Shown one piece after another: positions 45,001 through 54,106 of a stretch of DNA of 64,000 bases (position 1 is the first letter of the stretch; each line of letters begins with the position of its first letter). Source of the stretch: Marinobacterium ramblicola (GTDB lineage: Bacteria; Pseudomonadota; Gammaproteobacteria; Pseudomonadales; Balneatricaceae); the NCBI RefSeq assembly GCF_019084545.1, contig NZ_JAHREP010000007.1:62001-126000 (forward strand), given 5' to 3'. The notes under the pieces are model-generated. The model had not been told where the DNA came from. It searched no databases and saw nothing but the letters and a program-made list of their open reading frames with translations. The translations under genes and the position numbers were made by a program.

Positions 45001-47125
45001 GCTGGGTATCGATGCTGATGATCTGCAGTCAAATCTCGACGCGGGCGAGGGTGTCGATATGGCGGTGGTCACCGACAAGCGCGGGGTGACCTTCGATCTG
45101 GGCGCTGCCAACGTTGAGATCGTCATCGGTAACACGGGCGACGACCAGTTCAGTACCAGCACTACGGACTCAATCCTGGTAGATGGTGGTGCCGGCAACG
45201 ATAGCATCAGTGGCGGCAGCGGCGAGGATGTCCTGCTGGGTAGCTCGGGTGACGATCTGCTGGCCGGAAATGACGGCTCCGACCTGCTGATCGGTGGTGC
45301 GGGCTCGGATACTCTGCGCGGTGGTGCAGGTAACGATATTCTGGGTATCGACGCCGACGACCTGCAGTCCAACCTCAATGGCGGTGAAGGGGTCGATATG
45401 GCCGTGGTTACCGACGAACGCGCCGTCACCTTCGATCTCGGCGCGGCCGATGTCGAGATTGCTGTCGGCAATGTTGGCGATGACCATTTCAGCACCAGCA
45501 CGACCGGTGCAATTTTAGTCGACGGTGGCGCCGGTAATGACCGTATCAGTGGCGGCGCCGGCGACGATATCCTGCTGGGCGCCGAAGGCGCCGACGACCT
45601 GAAGGGGCTGGGGGGCGGTGACTGGCTGAGCGGCGACAGCGGGGCGGACCGTCTCGACGGTGGTGAGGGTATCGACACCGCATCGTACTACGGCAGTGGG
45701 TCGGGGGTCACCGTAAGTCTGACCAGTGGTTTAGGGAAGGGTGGCCATGCTGAAGGCGATCAGCTGACGAATATCGAAAATCTGGTCGGCTCCCAGTGGG
45801 ACGATCATTTGATCGGAGATGGACAGAGCAATCGCTTGGTGGGTCATGACGGAGATGACCATCTCGAAGGATTGGCCGGAGATGATTGGCTGAAAGGTGG
45901 AACAGGGGCCGATGTCATTGACGGTGGTGCCGGTATCGATACCGCGGACTTTGAAGGCAGTACCACCGGTGTGGTGGCCGATCTGGCGTCAGGTATTGGC
46001 TCGGCGGGCGATGCTGCCGGCGATACCTATATCTCGATAGAGAATATGCATGGCTCGGAGCACGATGACCGCCTGTTTGGCGACGAGGGGGCCAATCGGA
46101 TCGACGGCTATCTTGGCAACGACCATATAGAGGGCCGCGGCGGTAACGATGTCCTGCTGGGCAACGGCGGCGATGACTACCTTGATGGCGGCGCCGGAGA
46201 TGACCTGATTCAAGGCGGTGAAGGCGATGACTGGTTGATCGGCCGTACGGGGGCCGATGTGCTCGACGGCGGTGAAGGAAGCGATACCGCCGATTACAGC
46301 TGGAGTACCCGGGGAGGGTTCAAGGTCGATCTTGCCAACGGCGCCCTGGCAGGTCCTGATGCTCGGAAAGATACCTTGATCAGTATCGAAAACATAAAGG
46401 GAACGACCAAAGTCGACTTCATCTACGGTGACGACGGCAGCAATATCCTGGATGGATACCTCGGCGATGACCGGTTGTACGGGCGAAAGGGTAATGACAC
46501 GCTGATCGGTGGCCAGGGCCATGATCGCCTCTATGGCGGAGAGGGCGATGATCGGCTCGATGGTGGTGCCGATATGGATCGCTTGTACGGTGAAGACGGC
46601 GACGACGTGCTACTTGGCGGCGGCGGTGATGACAGGCTTTATGGGGGAGGGGGTAACGATGTACTGCATGGCGGTGCAGGTTCCGATCGCCTCTATGGCG
46701 GTGCCGGACAGGATACCTTCATTTTTAACCGAGGGGATGGTCATGACCGAATCGGCGACGCGGAAGGGTACGATGCGATGCCAAAAGGCAGGAAGACCGC
46801 TCCGCTGGATGCCGATACGCTCGGTTTTGGAGAGGGTATAGGCAAGGAGGACCTTTGGTTCGAGCGACGCGGACAGGATCTGGAGATCGACATTATCGGC
46901 TCCAATGATCACGTATCGCTGGAGGGCTGGTTCGCCGCGCGGGGCGAGAGAGTGGGTACGATCGAACTGGCATCAGGCGATCGACTGGTTGCCGGCAACG
47001 TACAACAACTCATCGATGCCATGGCAGGATTCGATCCTGAAGCCGGTTCCATCGATACCAGCGCCTACGGAGATAGAAGGGAGAGTGTGCAGGCGGTCAT
47101 TGCCGCCAGTTGGCAAGCCGCCTAG
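42086..47125 (+). CDS. Large RTX calcium-binding protein, type I secretion substrate
   Basis: The 1679-residue protein has no signal peptide. Residues 1-150 are an AT-rich-coded beta-type region of unknown function. Residues 200-255 are Ser/Gly/Tyr/Asp-rich. Residues 255-370 carry EF-hand-like or dockerin-like DxDxDG loops (LDLDGDGVELVS, FDSNGDGQLGAAD, DQDQDGVVDDGEY). From about 470 to 1550 run GGxGxDxL RTX nonapeptides interrupted by beta modules. The C-terminus (VQQLIDAMAGFDPEAGS) resembles RTX secretion signals. The ATG has AAGGAC upstream. It is probably exported by the transporter and adaptor encoded upstream. Toxin, adhesin or S-layer functions cannot be told apart. Confidence 0.88.
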   Translation: MEANLSKTLDKTGNFNTSINSDGLKVEYSKGISYWGNISLSATAGYGSQKLEGRLQAGKDIANIGVYGTVSASEDADDTLGVVKYTTDYSVGISAKSEAEIDLGIAKFKFGDELDLAKYSVHSEWSINEDGAVISEKTTTDIKTAFDGEPLYSPNNGGPPGTADTSPELLSYLEAFNNTYSDLAALSETQAAVSEFAIDDDKAASSYQSSSDSGGYDGGYANDAHSNDYAGSFGDSGYGNSDHYGGDFGGYAPIALDLDGDGVELVSPDESSASYDVDGDGYREPTGWAGPDDGILAYDKDNDGTINQTDEIVFTGYKEGATTDLEGLAAFDSNGDGQLGAADDSWSQFGVWQDQDQDGVVDDGEYASLDEAGISAISLGSDSVSYEQDGNVVNGTGSYTKSDGSVGQLGDVSLSYIDAEATDLPSGITDPRSETIASTNQALDTDVEADGILGTNSNDSLSADGSTSVFMHGGDGDDTLTGSTGHNVLIGGNGSDSLSGGAGNDILGIDSADSNIDGGSGTDAAYVLGNAGVSLDLGSSNIEVAVGGSGNDTFSTSSAAAVTLNGMDGQDALSGGHGDDLVLGGNGADTLSGGDGNDVLVGGDGADSLSGGNGHDVLYIDSNDTQVDGGAGFDQLLVADSQGVSFDLGAGDIEYAVGGAGNDTFTATGSSSVTMAGAAGNDTLSGSEFSDRLYGGSGDDNLNGNAGHDGLIGGEGSDILVGGAGDDLLIGGTGSDTLHGGTGHDVLGIDADDLQSNLDGGAGVDMAVVTDGRGVTFDLGAANLEIAIGNTGDDQFSTSGADSVLIDGGAGSDSISGGSGDDILFGNVGDDVLAGNGGADLLIGGEGSDTLQGGVGDDLLGIDADDQQADLDGGAGVDMAVVTDKRGVTFDLGAANVEIAFGNMGDDQFSTSSAEAVLIDGGAGSDSISGGSGDDILFGNAGDDLLAGNDGADLLIGGEGSDTLLGGDGDDLLGIDADDLQSNLDAGEGVDMAVVTDKRGVTFDLGAANVEIVIGNTGDDQFSTSTTDSILVDGGAGNDSISGGSGEDVLLGSSGDDLLAGNDGSDLLIGGAGSDTLRGGAGNDILGIDADDLQSNLNGGEGVDMAVVTDERAVTFDLGAADVEIAVGNVGDDHFSTSTTGAILVDGGAGNDRISGGAGDDILLGAEGADDLKGLGGGDWLSGDSGADRLDGGEGIDTASYYGSGSGVTVSLTSGLGKGGHAEGDQLTNIENLVGSQWDDHLIGDGQSNRLVGHDGDDHLEGLAGDDWLKGGTGADVIDGGAGIDTADFEGSTTGVVADLASGIGSAGDAAGDTYISIENMHGSEHDDRLFGDEGANRIDGYLGNDHIEGRGGNDVLLGNGGDDYLDGGAGDDLIQGGEGDDWLIGRTGADVLDGGEGSDTADYSWSTRGGFKVDLANGALAGPDARKDTLISIENIKGTTKVDFIYGDDGSNILDGYLGDDRLYGRKGNDTLIGGQGHDRLYGGEGDDRLDGGADMDRLYGEDGDDVLLGGGGDDRLYGGGGNDVLHGGAGSDRLYGGAGQDTFIFNRGDGHDRIGDAEGYDAMPKGRKTAPLDADTLGFGEGIGKEDLWFERRGQDLEIDIIGSNDHVSLEGWFAARGERVGTIELASGDRLVAGNVQQLIDAMAGFDPEAGSIDTSAYGDRRESVQAVIAASWQAA
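43609..45580 (+). repeat. Long tandem repeats inside the RTX gene (339-bp period)
   Basis: Equivalent codons of the GIDADD motif fall at 44330, 44669, 45008 and 45347, three successive spacings of exactly 339 bp (113 codons). Two more diverged units start near 43609 and 43942. Each unit contains RTX nonapeptides plus a non-RTX beta segment (VTFDLGAANVEIA). The last units are the most alike. Confidence 0.88.
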
Positions 47126-47153
47126 TGTGACGGACATATCCGAACCGCAGTAA

Positions 47154-47190
47154 ATACCCATCCCACTGGTGAACCCGGCGGGATGGGTAT
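47154..47190 (+). terminator. Hairpin after RTX gene, possible terminator
   Basis: A perfect 11-bp stem atacccatccc / gggatgggtat with a 15-base loop lies 28 bp after the RTX stop codon. There is no T tract directly after it, so it may act as an RNA-stability hairpin instead. Confidence 0.5.
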
Positions 47191-47217
47191 GTCAATGCAG
47201 GCAAGTCCCTAGGTTTT

Positions 47218-47247
47218 TTGCTGCTATACGGGACACTTTCCTATACT
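47218..47247 (+). promoter_or_regulatory. Sigma-70-like promoter for HDOD gene
   Basis: TTGCTG and TATACT are separated by 18 bp, about 60 bp upstream of the GTG start at 47309. Confidence 0.5.
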
Positions 47248-47308
47248 CTAGGCGCATCTTTGAGCGTTAAGACTCGGCTCGACATCATCGGAAAAAACGG
47301 AGATTACG

Positions 47309-48637
47309 GTGTCTGTTGGCGTACACTTTCCCGAATCGGATTCGACTCTCGATAGCAGCATTCGTCTGGTGCTGATGCACGACGCCCAGGGCAAGGTTCT
47401 GGTGCTGCTGCCGGTATCGGCGATGCTGAACCTGGCGGTGCTGTGGACGCTGACCGGGCGCAAGCTGCAAGCGGTGCGCGGTGAAGACGCCGAGCGCTTC
47501 TTCAACCAGCAGGGATTGCAGAGCGAGCAGGGGCAGCAGCGGCTGATGCAGAGCTTCCCGCTGGTGATCGACGCCTCCCTTGAAGGGCGTGCCGAGCTGC
47601 CGCTCTGTGAGCTGACCTCTGGCCTGACCTTCCGCTGGCAGTACCTGGTTGCGGAGCAGCAGGTGCAGTTCGGCGCTATCGCGGTAAAGCCTGAGTTCGG
47701 GCGCATGCGCAAGCAGCCGGGGGGCGGTGAGGACGTGGTCGCCATCACCCGTGCCGTCGAGCGTTTCACGGCGTTGCGGGTTCAGCAACGGCTGGAAGAT
47801 ACCCTGGGCCTGCCTGCTCTGGCGCCGACCACGCAGAAGATCATCATGCTGCGCTCCGACCCGGATGCGGGTGTGGACCAACTGGTGCCGGTGGTACGCC
47901 TGGATCCCAGCCTGTCGGCTCAGGTGATGAGCTGGGCGGTCTCCCCCTATTACGCGGCACCGGGCAAGGTCAATTCGATCGATGAAGCGATTATCCGCGT
48001 GCTGGGCTTCGATCTGGTGGTCAATCTGGCGCTGGGCATCGCCATGGGCCAGGTGCTCAAGGTACCGGAAGAGATGCCCCGAGGCTCGACCCCCTACTGG
48101 CAGCAGTCGATCTATACCGCAACGCTGTGTGAAAAGCTCGCGCGCAAGATTCCGCTCGAAAATCGGCCCAAGATCGGCCTGGCCTACCTGGCCGGCCTGC
48201 TGCACAACTTCGGCTATCTGGTATTGGGCCACCTGTTTCAACCCCAGCAGGCCGTTCTGTCCCGCTATGTTGAAGCCAACCCCCATCTGGAGCCGGTATT
48301 GATCGAGCAGCAGGTGCTGAACGTGACCCGGGATCAGATCGGCGGCTGGCTGCTGGAGAGCTGGAACCTGCCGGAGGAGGTCTACAGCGCGATCCGCCAG
48401 CAACAGTGTGAGGCGCCCGACGGCGAGTGCGCAAGCTATGCCGGCCTGCTGCAGCTGAGCAAGCAGCTGCTGCGGCGCGAGGGGCTGGCCGACGGGCCTA
48501 TCTTCGGTATTGATCCGGAGCTGTGCGAGCGCCTGGGGCTGAGCCTGGAGCAGGCGGATGATGCGGTCAGGGAGCTGCTCGGCTATCAGGACGATCTCAA
48601 CGAGCTGACGCGCACCCTGAGCCGGGCACGCGCCTAG
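47309..48637 (+). CDS. YbaK-like/HDOD fusion protein
   Basis: The 442-residue protein has an N-terminal domain (to about 145) reminiscent of YbaK/ProX aminoacyl-tRNA deacylases (DAQGKVLVLLPVSAMLNL, GRKLQAVRGEDAERFF). A C-terminal HDOD domain follows (LPALAPTTQKIIMLRSDPDA, VRLDPSLSAQVMSWAVSPYY, AGLLHNFGYLVLGHLF). HDOD proteins act in signalling and rarely hydrolyse. The GTG start has a GGAG site. It is monocistronic, with its own promoter. Confidence 0.82.
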   Translation: MSVGVHFPESDSTLDSSIRLVLMHDAQGKVLVLLPVSAMLNLAVLWTLTGRKLQAVRGEDAERFFNQQGLQSEQGQQRLMQSFPLVIDASLEGRAELPLCELTSGLTFRWQYLVAEQQVQFGAIAVKPEFGRMRKQPGGGEDVVAITRAVERFTALRVQQRLEDTLGLPALAPTTQKIIMLRSDPDAGVDQLVPVVRLDPSLSAQVMSWAVSPYYAAPGKVNSIDEAIIRVLGFDLVVNLALGIAMGQVLKVPEEMPRGSTPYWQQSIYTATLCEKLARKIPLENRPKIGLAYLAGLLHNFGYLVLGHLFQPQQAVLSRYVEANPHLEPVLIEQQVLNVTRDQIGGWLLESWNLPEEVYSAIRQQQCEAPDGECASYAGLLQLSKQLLRREGLADGPIFGIDPELCERLGLSLEQADDAVRELLGYQDDLNELTRTLSRARA

Positions 48638-48662
48638 TGCTGTCTAACTTGGGGCTGAGCGC

Positions 48663-50582
<1,920 letters not shown>

Positions 50583-50658
50583 GGCCGCGAATAGTACAGC
50601 GCTTGCCCCGGCCAGCGCCAGTACCTGTGCATCTAGCCGCACCGATAATGGAGTGCTC

Positions 50659-51159
50659 GTGTCGCTGAACAATCCCCTCTGGCAGACCGCCTTGCGGCTG
50701 TATGCCGTGCCCGGCGTCGAACAGGCCGCGCTGGAGCTGCAGCGCGCCGGTTGCAGTATCAACCGGATGCTGCTGGCGTGCTACCTGGCGCAGCAGGGGC
50801 GACGGCTGGTGCCGGCGCTGCTGATCGGTGAGGCACTTGAGTGGCAGCAGGCGCTGACCCATCCACTGCGTGAGCTGCGCTATAGGGTTCGCGCGCGGAA
50901 AGCGGAAAATGAGGAGCTGGAACCCTGCTACCGTGCCTTTCGTCAGGCGGAGCTGGCGTGCGAGCAGGTCGAACTGATGCTGCTCTGGGATGCGTTGTCT
51001 GCGCTGGAGCTGCCCACCGCCGAGGCGGGAGAACCCCTGGCCAGACGCAATCTGGAACAGGTGCTGGTCGCGTCGGGGGTCAGTGATCCGGGTCGATTCG
51101 ATGCCGAACTGTCGCTGCTGATAGGTGCGACCTTGGCTGATCCTCTGGCCAGCGGCTGA
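50659..51159 (+). CDS. TIGR02444 family protein
   Basis: The 166-residue, Leu/Ala-rich helical protein has SLNNPLWQTALRLYAVPGVE, the opening of TIGR02444 proteins. It is often encoded next to yheS, as here. The GTG at 50659 is my choice. The frame is open to an ATG at 50581, but that would overlap the divergent yheS start and adds a low-complexity leader. Function unknown. Confidence 0.78.
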   Translation: MSLNNPLWQTALRLYAVPGVEQAALELQRAGCSINRMLLACYLAQQGRRLVPALLIGEALEWQQALTHPLRELRYRVRARKAENEELEPCYRAFRQAELACEQVELMLLWDALSALELPTAEAGEPLARRNLEQVLVASGVSDPGRFDAELSLLIGATLADPLASG

Positions 51160-51219
51160 ACTTTCACGTTTAATGACCGACTAACACTGCACATGCGTTC
51201 AATCGTTAAGGAATCGAGA

Positions 51220-51954
51220 ATGAAAAAGACCGTACTCGCTGTAGCCCTCTCAGGCGCTCTGTTGTCGGCACCGGCGCTGCAGGCCGAGGAACTGACTACC
51301 GATGAGCAGAAACTGAGCTACAGTCTGGGGCTGATCCTTGGCCAGAAGCTGAAGATGGATGTCGAGAATCTGGATATCGAATCCTTTCGCGATGGCGTCG
51401 AAACCGTGTATTCCGGTAAGGAACCTCTGCTGACCGAAGAGCAGATCGGTGGTGTCATGCAGGCGTTCCAGCAGCGCAAGATGGAGGAGCAGCGTGCTGC
51501 CTTCGCCAAGTTGGCCGACGACAACAAGGCCGCCGGCGAGAAGTACATGGCCGAAAACGGCAAGAAGAAAGGCGTCAAAACCACCGACTCCGGCTTGCAG
51601 TACGAAGAGCTGACCGCCGGCAGTGGCAAGAGTCCGACCGAGTCCGATACGGTCAAGGTGCACTACCGTGGCGAACTGATCGACGGCACCGAGTTTGACA
51701 GCTCCTACTCGCGCAATCAGCCGGTTTCCTTCCCGCTTAACGGCGTGATTCCGGGCTGGACCGAAGGTCTGCAAATGATGAAAGAGGGCGGCAAGGCGCG
51801 CCTGGTGATCCCGGCGGATCTGGCCTACGGTCCCGGTGGCATGGGCAACGCCATCGGCCCCAACGAAACGCTGGTGTTCCAGGTCGAGCTGCTGGAGGTT
51901 AATCCTGCTGCAGAAGCTGCAGAAGCTGCAGAGGGTGAGGCCAAGGCCGAGTAA
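51220..51954 (+). CDS. FKBP-type peptidyl-prolyl isomerase, periplasmic (FkpA/Mip-like)
   Basis: The 244-residue protein has a signal peptide (MKKTVLAVALSGALLSAPAL, cut near QAEE). A helical N-terminal dimer domain runs to about 120, followed by an FKBP domain (VKVHYRGELIDGTEFDSSYS, FPLNGVIPGWTEGLQMMKEG, LAYGPGGMGNAIGPNETLVF). The C-terminal tail is Ala/Glu-rich. An AAGGA site supports ATG 51220 over ATG 51193. It folds proteins in the periplasm. Confidence 0.92.
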   Translation: MKKTVLAVALSGALLSAPALQAEELTTDEQKLSYSLGLILGQKLKMDVENLDIESFRDGVETVYSGKEPLLTEEQIGGVMQAFQQRKMEEQRAAFAKLADDNKAAGEKYMAENGKKKGVKTTDSGLQYEELTAGSGKSPTESDTVKVHYRGELIDGTEFDSSYSRNQPVSFPLNGVIPGWTEGLQMMKEGGKARLVIPADLAYGPGGMGNAIGPNETLVFQVELLEVNPAAEAAEAAEGEAKAE

Positions 51955-51976
51955 TCTCGACACACCCCCTGATAGA

Positions 51977-52007
51977 CTGAAAACGGCCGCAATGCGGCCG
52001 TTTTCAG
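51977..52007. terminator. Bidirectional terminator between FKBP and WD40-like genes
   Basis: A near-perfect 15-bp self-complementary hairpin (ctgaaaacggccgca and its complement) has A and T runs on opposite arms, 22 bp after the FKBP stop. Confidence 0.8.
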
Positions 52008-52014
52008 TTGTTAA

Positions 52015-52046
52015 CGTTTTCAGTGGCTATCGTTTTCAGTGGCTCT
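52015..52046. repeat. 16-bp tandem duplication at 3' end of WD40-like gene
   Basis: cgttttcagtggctat (52015-52030) is repeated as cgttttcagtggctct (52031-52046), with one mismatch. The second copy overlaps the stop codon of the WD40-like gene. Confidence 0.75.
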
Positions 52047-53025
52047 AGGGGGCTGAGCGCAGGACGTTAAGCAGGCCGTTGGTGCCGATCGCGTAGTAGC
52101 GACCCTCGCTGCCGAAGCCGACCGCTTCCACACCGGTGCTGGTCGGGCCGTACGCCTCCCGTTTGTCCACCCGCCAACGGCGCAGCTCCTCGCCGGTGCC
52201 CACATTCCACAGCTGCACCATGCCCGAGGCGGTGCCGGTCAGCAACTGTTGGCCATCCTCCGAGAAGCGCGCACTGATATAGCTGACCCGGCGTTTCCAC
52301 AGGGCTTCGTCCCCGCTAAGGGTGTGCAGTACCTCGCCGCTGAGGGTATCCCAGATATAGGCCAGGTCCAGCGTGGCGGAACTGAAAGCGAAGCGACCGT
52401 CCTTGGACAGGGCGACGGTATCCACGGTATTACCGAACTCGATGCTGTGCAGCTCCTCCCCGGTGGCCAGGCTCCACAGGCGAGCCCTGTAATCGTCGGC
52501 GCCGGTCAGGGCGAGGCTGGCGCTGCCATCGAGGGCAACGCTGCGAATCCGAGCCGGGTGGAGCAGGCTGCGTCGGATGCCGCCGTTCTTGATATCGAAA
52601 TAGACCGCCTGGTGGTTGGCGAGCCCAAGTAGTGCGAAGTCGCCGCCTGGCGAGAGTGCCGCCGAGAGTATCTCTGCCGGCGCGCGCCAGTACCAGACCG
52701 GCAGGCCGTTTTCGGTATCCCACAGTACCAGGTCCAGGCTGCTGGCGGTGACGGCAAAACGGTTGTCCGGTGAGAAGCTGGAGTCGACGATGCTGGTGTA
52801 TTCGCCCTGCCGGTGATTCCAGTCATACAGCCGCTCATTGCGCTGGATATCCCACAAGCTGCCGCCGTGGCGGTTGGAGCCCAGCACGGCGTAGTGACTG
52901 TTGTATGACAGGGTTGCGCTGTACACGCCCTGGCTGGTGTAAACGTGCGAGCTTGCGGGCTCGTCGCCGCTGCTGCAGCCAATCAGCAGCAGCGCGGCGA
53001 TCGGCGCGATAAACGCTCTGTTCAC
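52045..53025 (-). CDS. WD40-like beta-propeller lipoprotein
   Basis: The 326-residue protein has a lipoprotein signal (AALLLIGCSSG, Cys17). Repeated WD-type blades follow (YAVLGSNRHGGSLWDIQRN, FAVTASSLDLVLWDTENG, LTGADDYRARLWSLATGEEL, LLTGTASGMVQLWNVGTGEE). Its GTG start overlaps the rsd stop by four bases. The residue after Cys17 is Ser, which predicts outer membrane sorting. Function unknown. Confidence 0.88.
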   Translation of the reverse strand: MNRAFIAPIAALLLIGCSSGDEPASSHVYTSQGVYSATLSYNSHYAVLGSNRHGGSLWDIQRNERLYDWNHRQGEYTSIVDSSFSPDNRFAVTASSLDLVLWDTENGLPVWYWRAPAEILSAALSPGGDFALLGLANHQAVYFDIKNGGIRRSLLHPARIRSVALDGSASLALTGADDYRARLWSLATGEELHSIEFGNTVDTVALSKDGRFAFSSATLDLAYIWDTLSGEVLHTLSGDEALWKRRVSYISARFSEDGQQLLTGTASGMVQLWNVGTGEELRRWRVDKREAYGPTSTGVEAVGFGSEGRYYAIGTNGLLNVLRSAP

Positions 53026-53495
53026 GCCTCGTTCGCCACCGGGCGGTGCGCGTTGTGGAGGATTTCGATCAGCTGGTCTTCGAGCTCGAAACGGTCTTCA
53101 AGCACCTCGCCGAGCTGTGACAGGTCCATCGCAAAATCGCGGATGTCACGCAGAGTGGGGGCTTCGAAGGCGCCGTACTTGTCGTTGAAATCCAGCGCCG
53201 TATCGGTGGTCGGCTGGATTTTCGGGAACAGATCCTGTACCTGCTCGACACTGCCGTCACCGAACTCACTGCCTTCGCGCAGCAGCTGTTCGTAAACCTC
53301 GAAATGGCCCGATGACAGGTAGTCCATCAACAGGTCGCAGAACAGGGTCAGCTGCGTGTTGAGTTGCTCACCGATCTCACAGTCGGACAGTGAAAACAGC
53401 GTCCGGATCAGCTGTTGGCGCTGTTCCAGCCAGTGGTCGATGATGTCGCTGACACCGCCCCAGCGCTCTTTCGCATCGCGGCATTTTTCCAGCAT
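53022..53495 (-). CDS. rsd: Rsd/AlgQ family anti-sigma-70 regulator
   Basis: The 157-residue all-helical protein begins MLEKCRDAKERWGGVSDIID with family block LTLFCDLLMDYLSSGHFEVY, as in Rsd/AlgQ. It sequesters sigma-70 in stationary phase. The ATG at 53495 has GGGGAGG ahead of it. It is coupled to the WD40-like lipoprotein gene. Confidence 0.9.
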   Translation of the reverse strand: MLEKCRDAKERWGGVSDIIDHWLEQRQQLIRTLFSLSDCEIGEQLNTQLTLFCDLLMDYLSSGHFEVYEQLLREGSEFGDGSVEQVQDLFPKIQPTTDTALDFNDKYGAFEAPTLRDIRDFAMDLSQLGEVLEDRFELEDQLIEILHNAHRPVANEA

Positions 53496-53647
53496 GGCGC
53501 ATCCTCCCCTTGAAGTGTGGATCCATAGTAATGCCAAGCCCAATTGCGGTGCAACCGCCCTGGAGTAGCGCTATCGGTTGCCACTTCGAGTCGTTATACT
53601 CAAACGCTTGACGTCAGGAACAAAGTTAGGACCCAAGGGGAGAACGA

Positions 53648-54052
53648 ATGCTCAGAGTGCTGTCTCTGGTTGTTGCTATCATGTCCGGCCTGCTATCCCC
53701 CACGCTTTGGGCGGCGGAGGGGGAGGGAAAGTCTGACTATATCAGCTATATCGAGCTCAAGCCGTTCGTCACCAACTTCGGCACGGCCGATAACCTGCGT
53801 TTCCTCAAGGCGGAGGTGACGATTCAGGTGGACTCGTCCGCTGCGCATCATGCGGTGAATGCCCATATGGCACAGATTCGTAACGATCTGGTGTTCCTGT
53901 TCAGTGCCCAGACCGAGGAGAGTGTGGGGACGGTGGCAGCCCAACAGGTACTGGCCGGCGACGCACTGAAGCTGATCCAGGATATGCTGCGCGAAGAGAC
54001 CGGCGAGCCATACGTCACCGATCTGTTCTTCACCAGCCTTGTCGTTCAATAA
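53648..54052 (+). CDS. FliL-like protein, non-flagellar context
   Basis: The 134-residue protein has a signal-like N-terminus (MLRVLSLVVAIMSGLLSPTL) ending near WAAEGEG. The FliL-like domain follows (YIELKPFVTNFGTADNLRFL, AHMAQIRNDLVFLFSAQT, EPYVTDLFFTSLVVQ). No flagellar genes are near. Orphan FliL-like genes between rsd and gshA are common in pseudomonads and relatives. Function unknown. Confidence 0.82.
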   Translation: MLRVLSLVVAIMSGLLSPTLWAAEGEGKSDYISYIELKPFVTNFGTADNLRFLKAEVTIQVDSSAAHHAVNAHMAQIRNDLVFLFSAQTEESVGTVAAQQVLAGDALKLIQDMLREETGEPYVTDLFFTSLVVQ

Positions 54053-54106
54053 GAGCGCAGTAAGAGTGCGCTAAGCGGGGAGTCCGTCAGGGCTCCCTGT
54101 AGTAGA

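Noticed and set aside
44683-45678. A repetitive Pro/Ser-rich minus-strand frame within the RTX gene
   Set aside because: It mirrors the Gly/Asp-rich RTX codons; the plus-strand frame is continuous and typical of the family.
43609-46740. Regularly spaced short repeats suggesting a CRISPR array
   Set aside because: The repeats are in-frame coding nonapeptides and 339-bp modules with synonymous variation. There are no invariant repeats with unique spacers and no cas genes.
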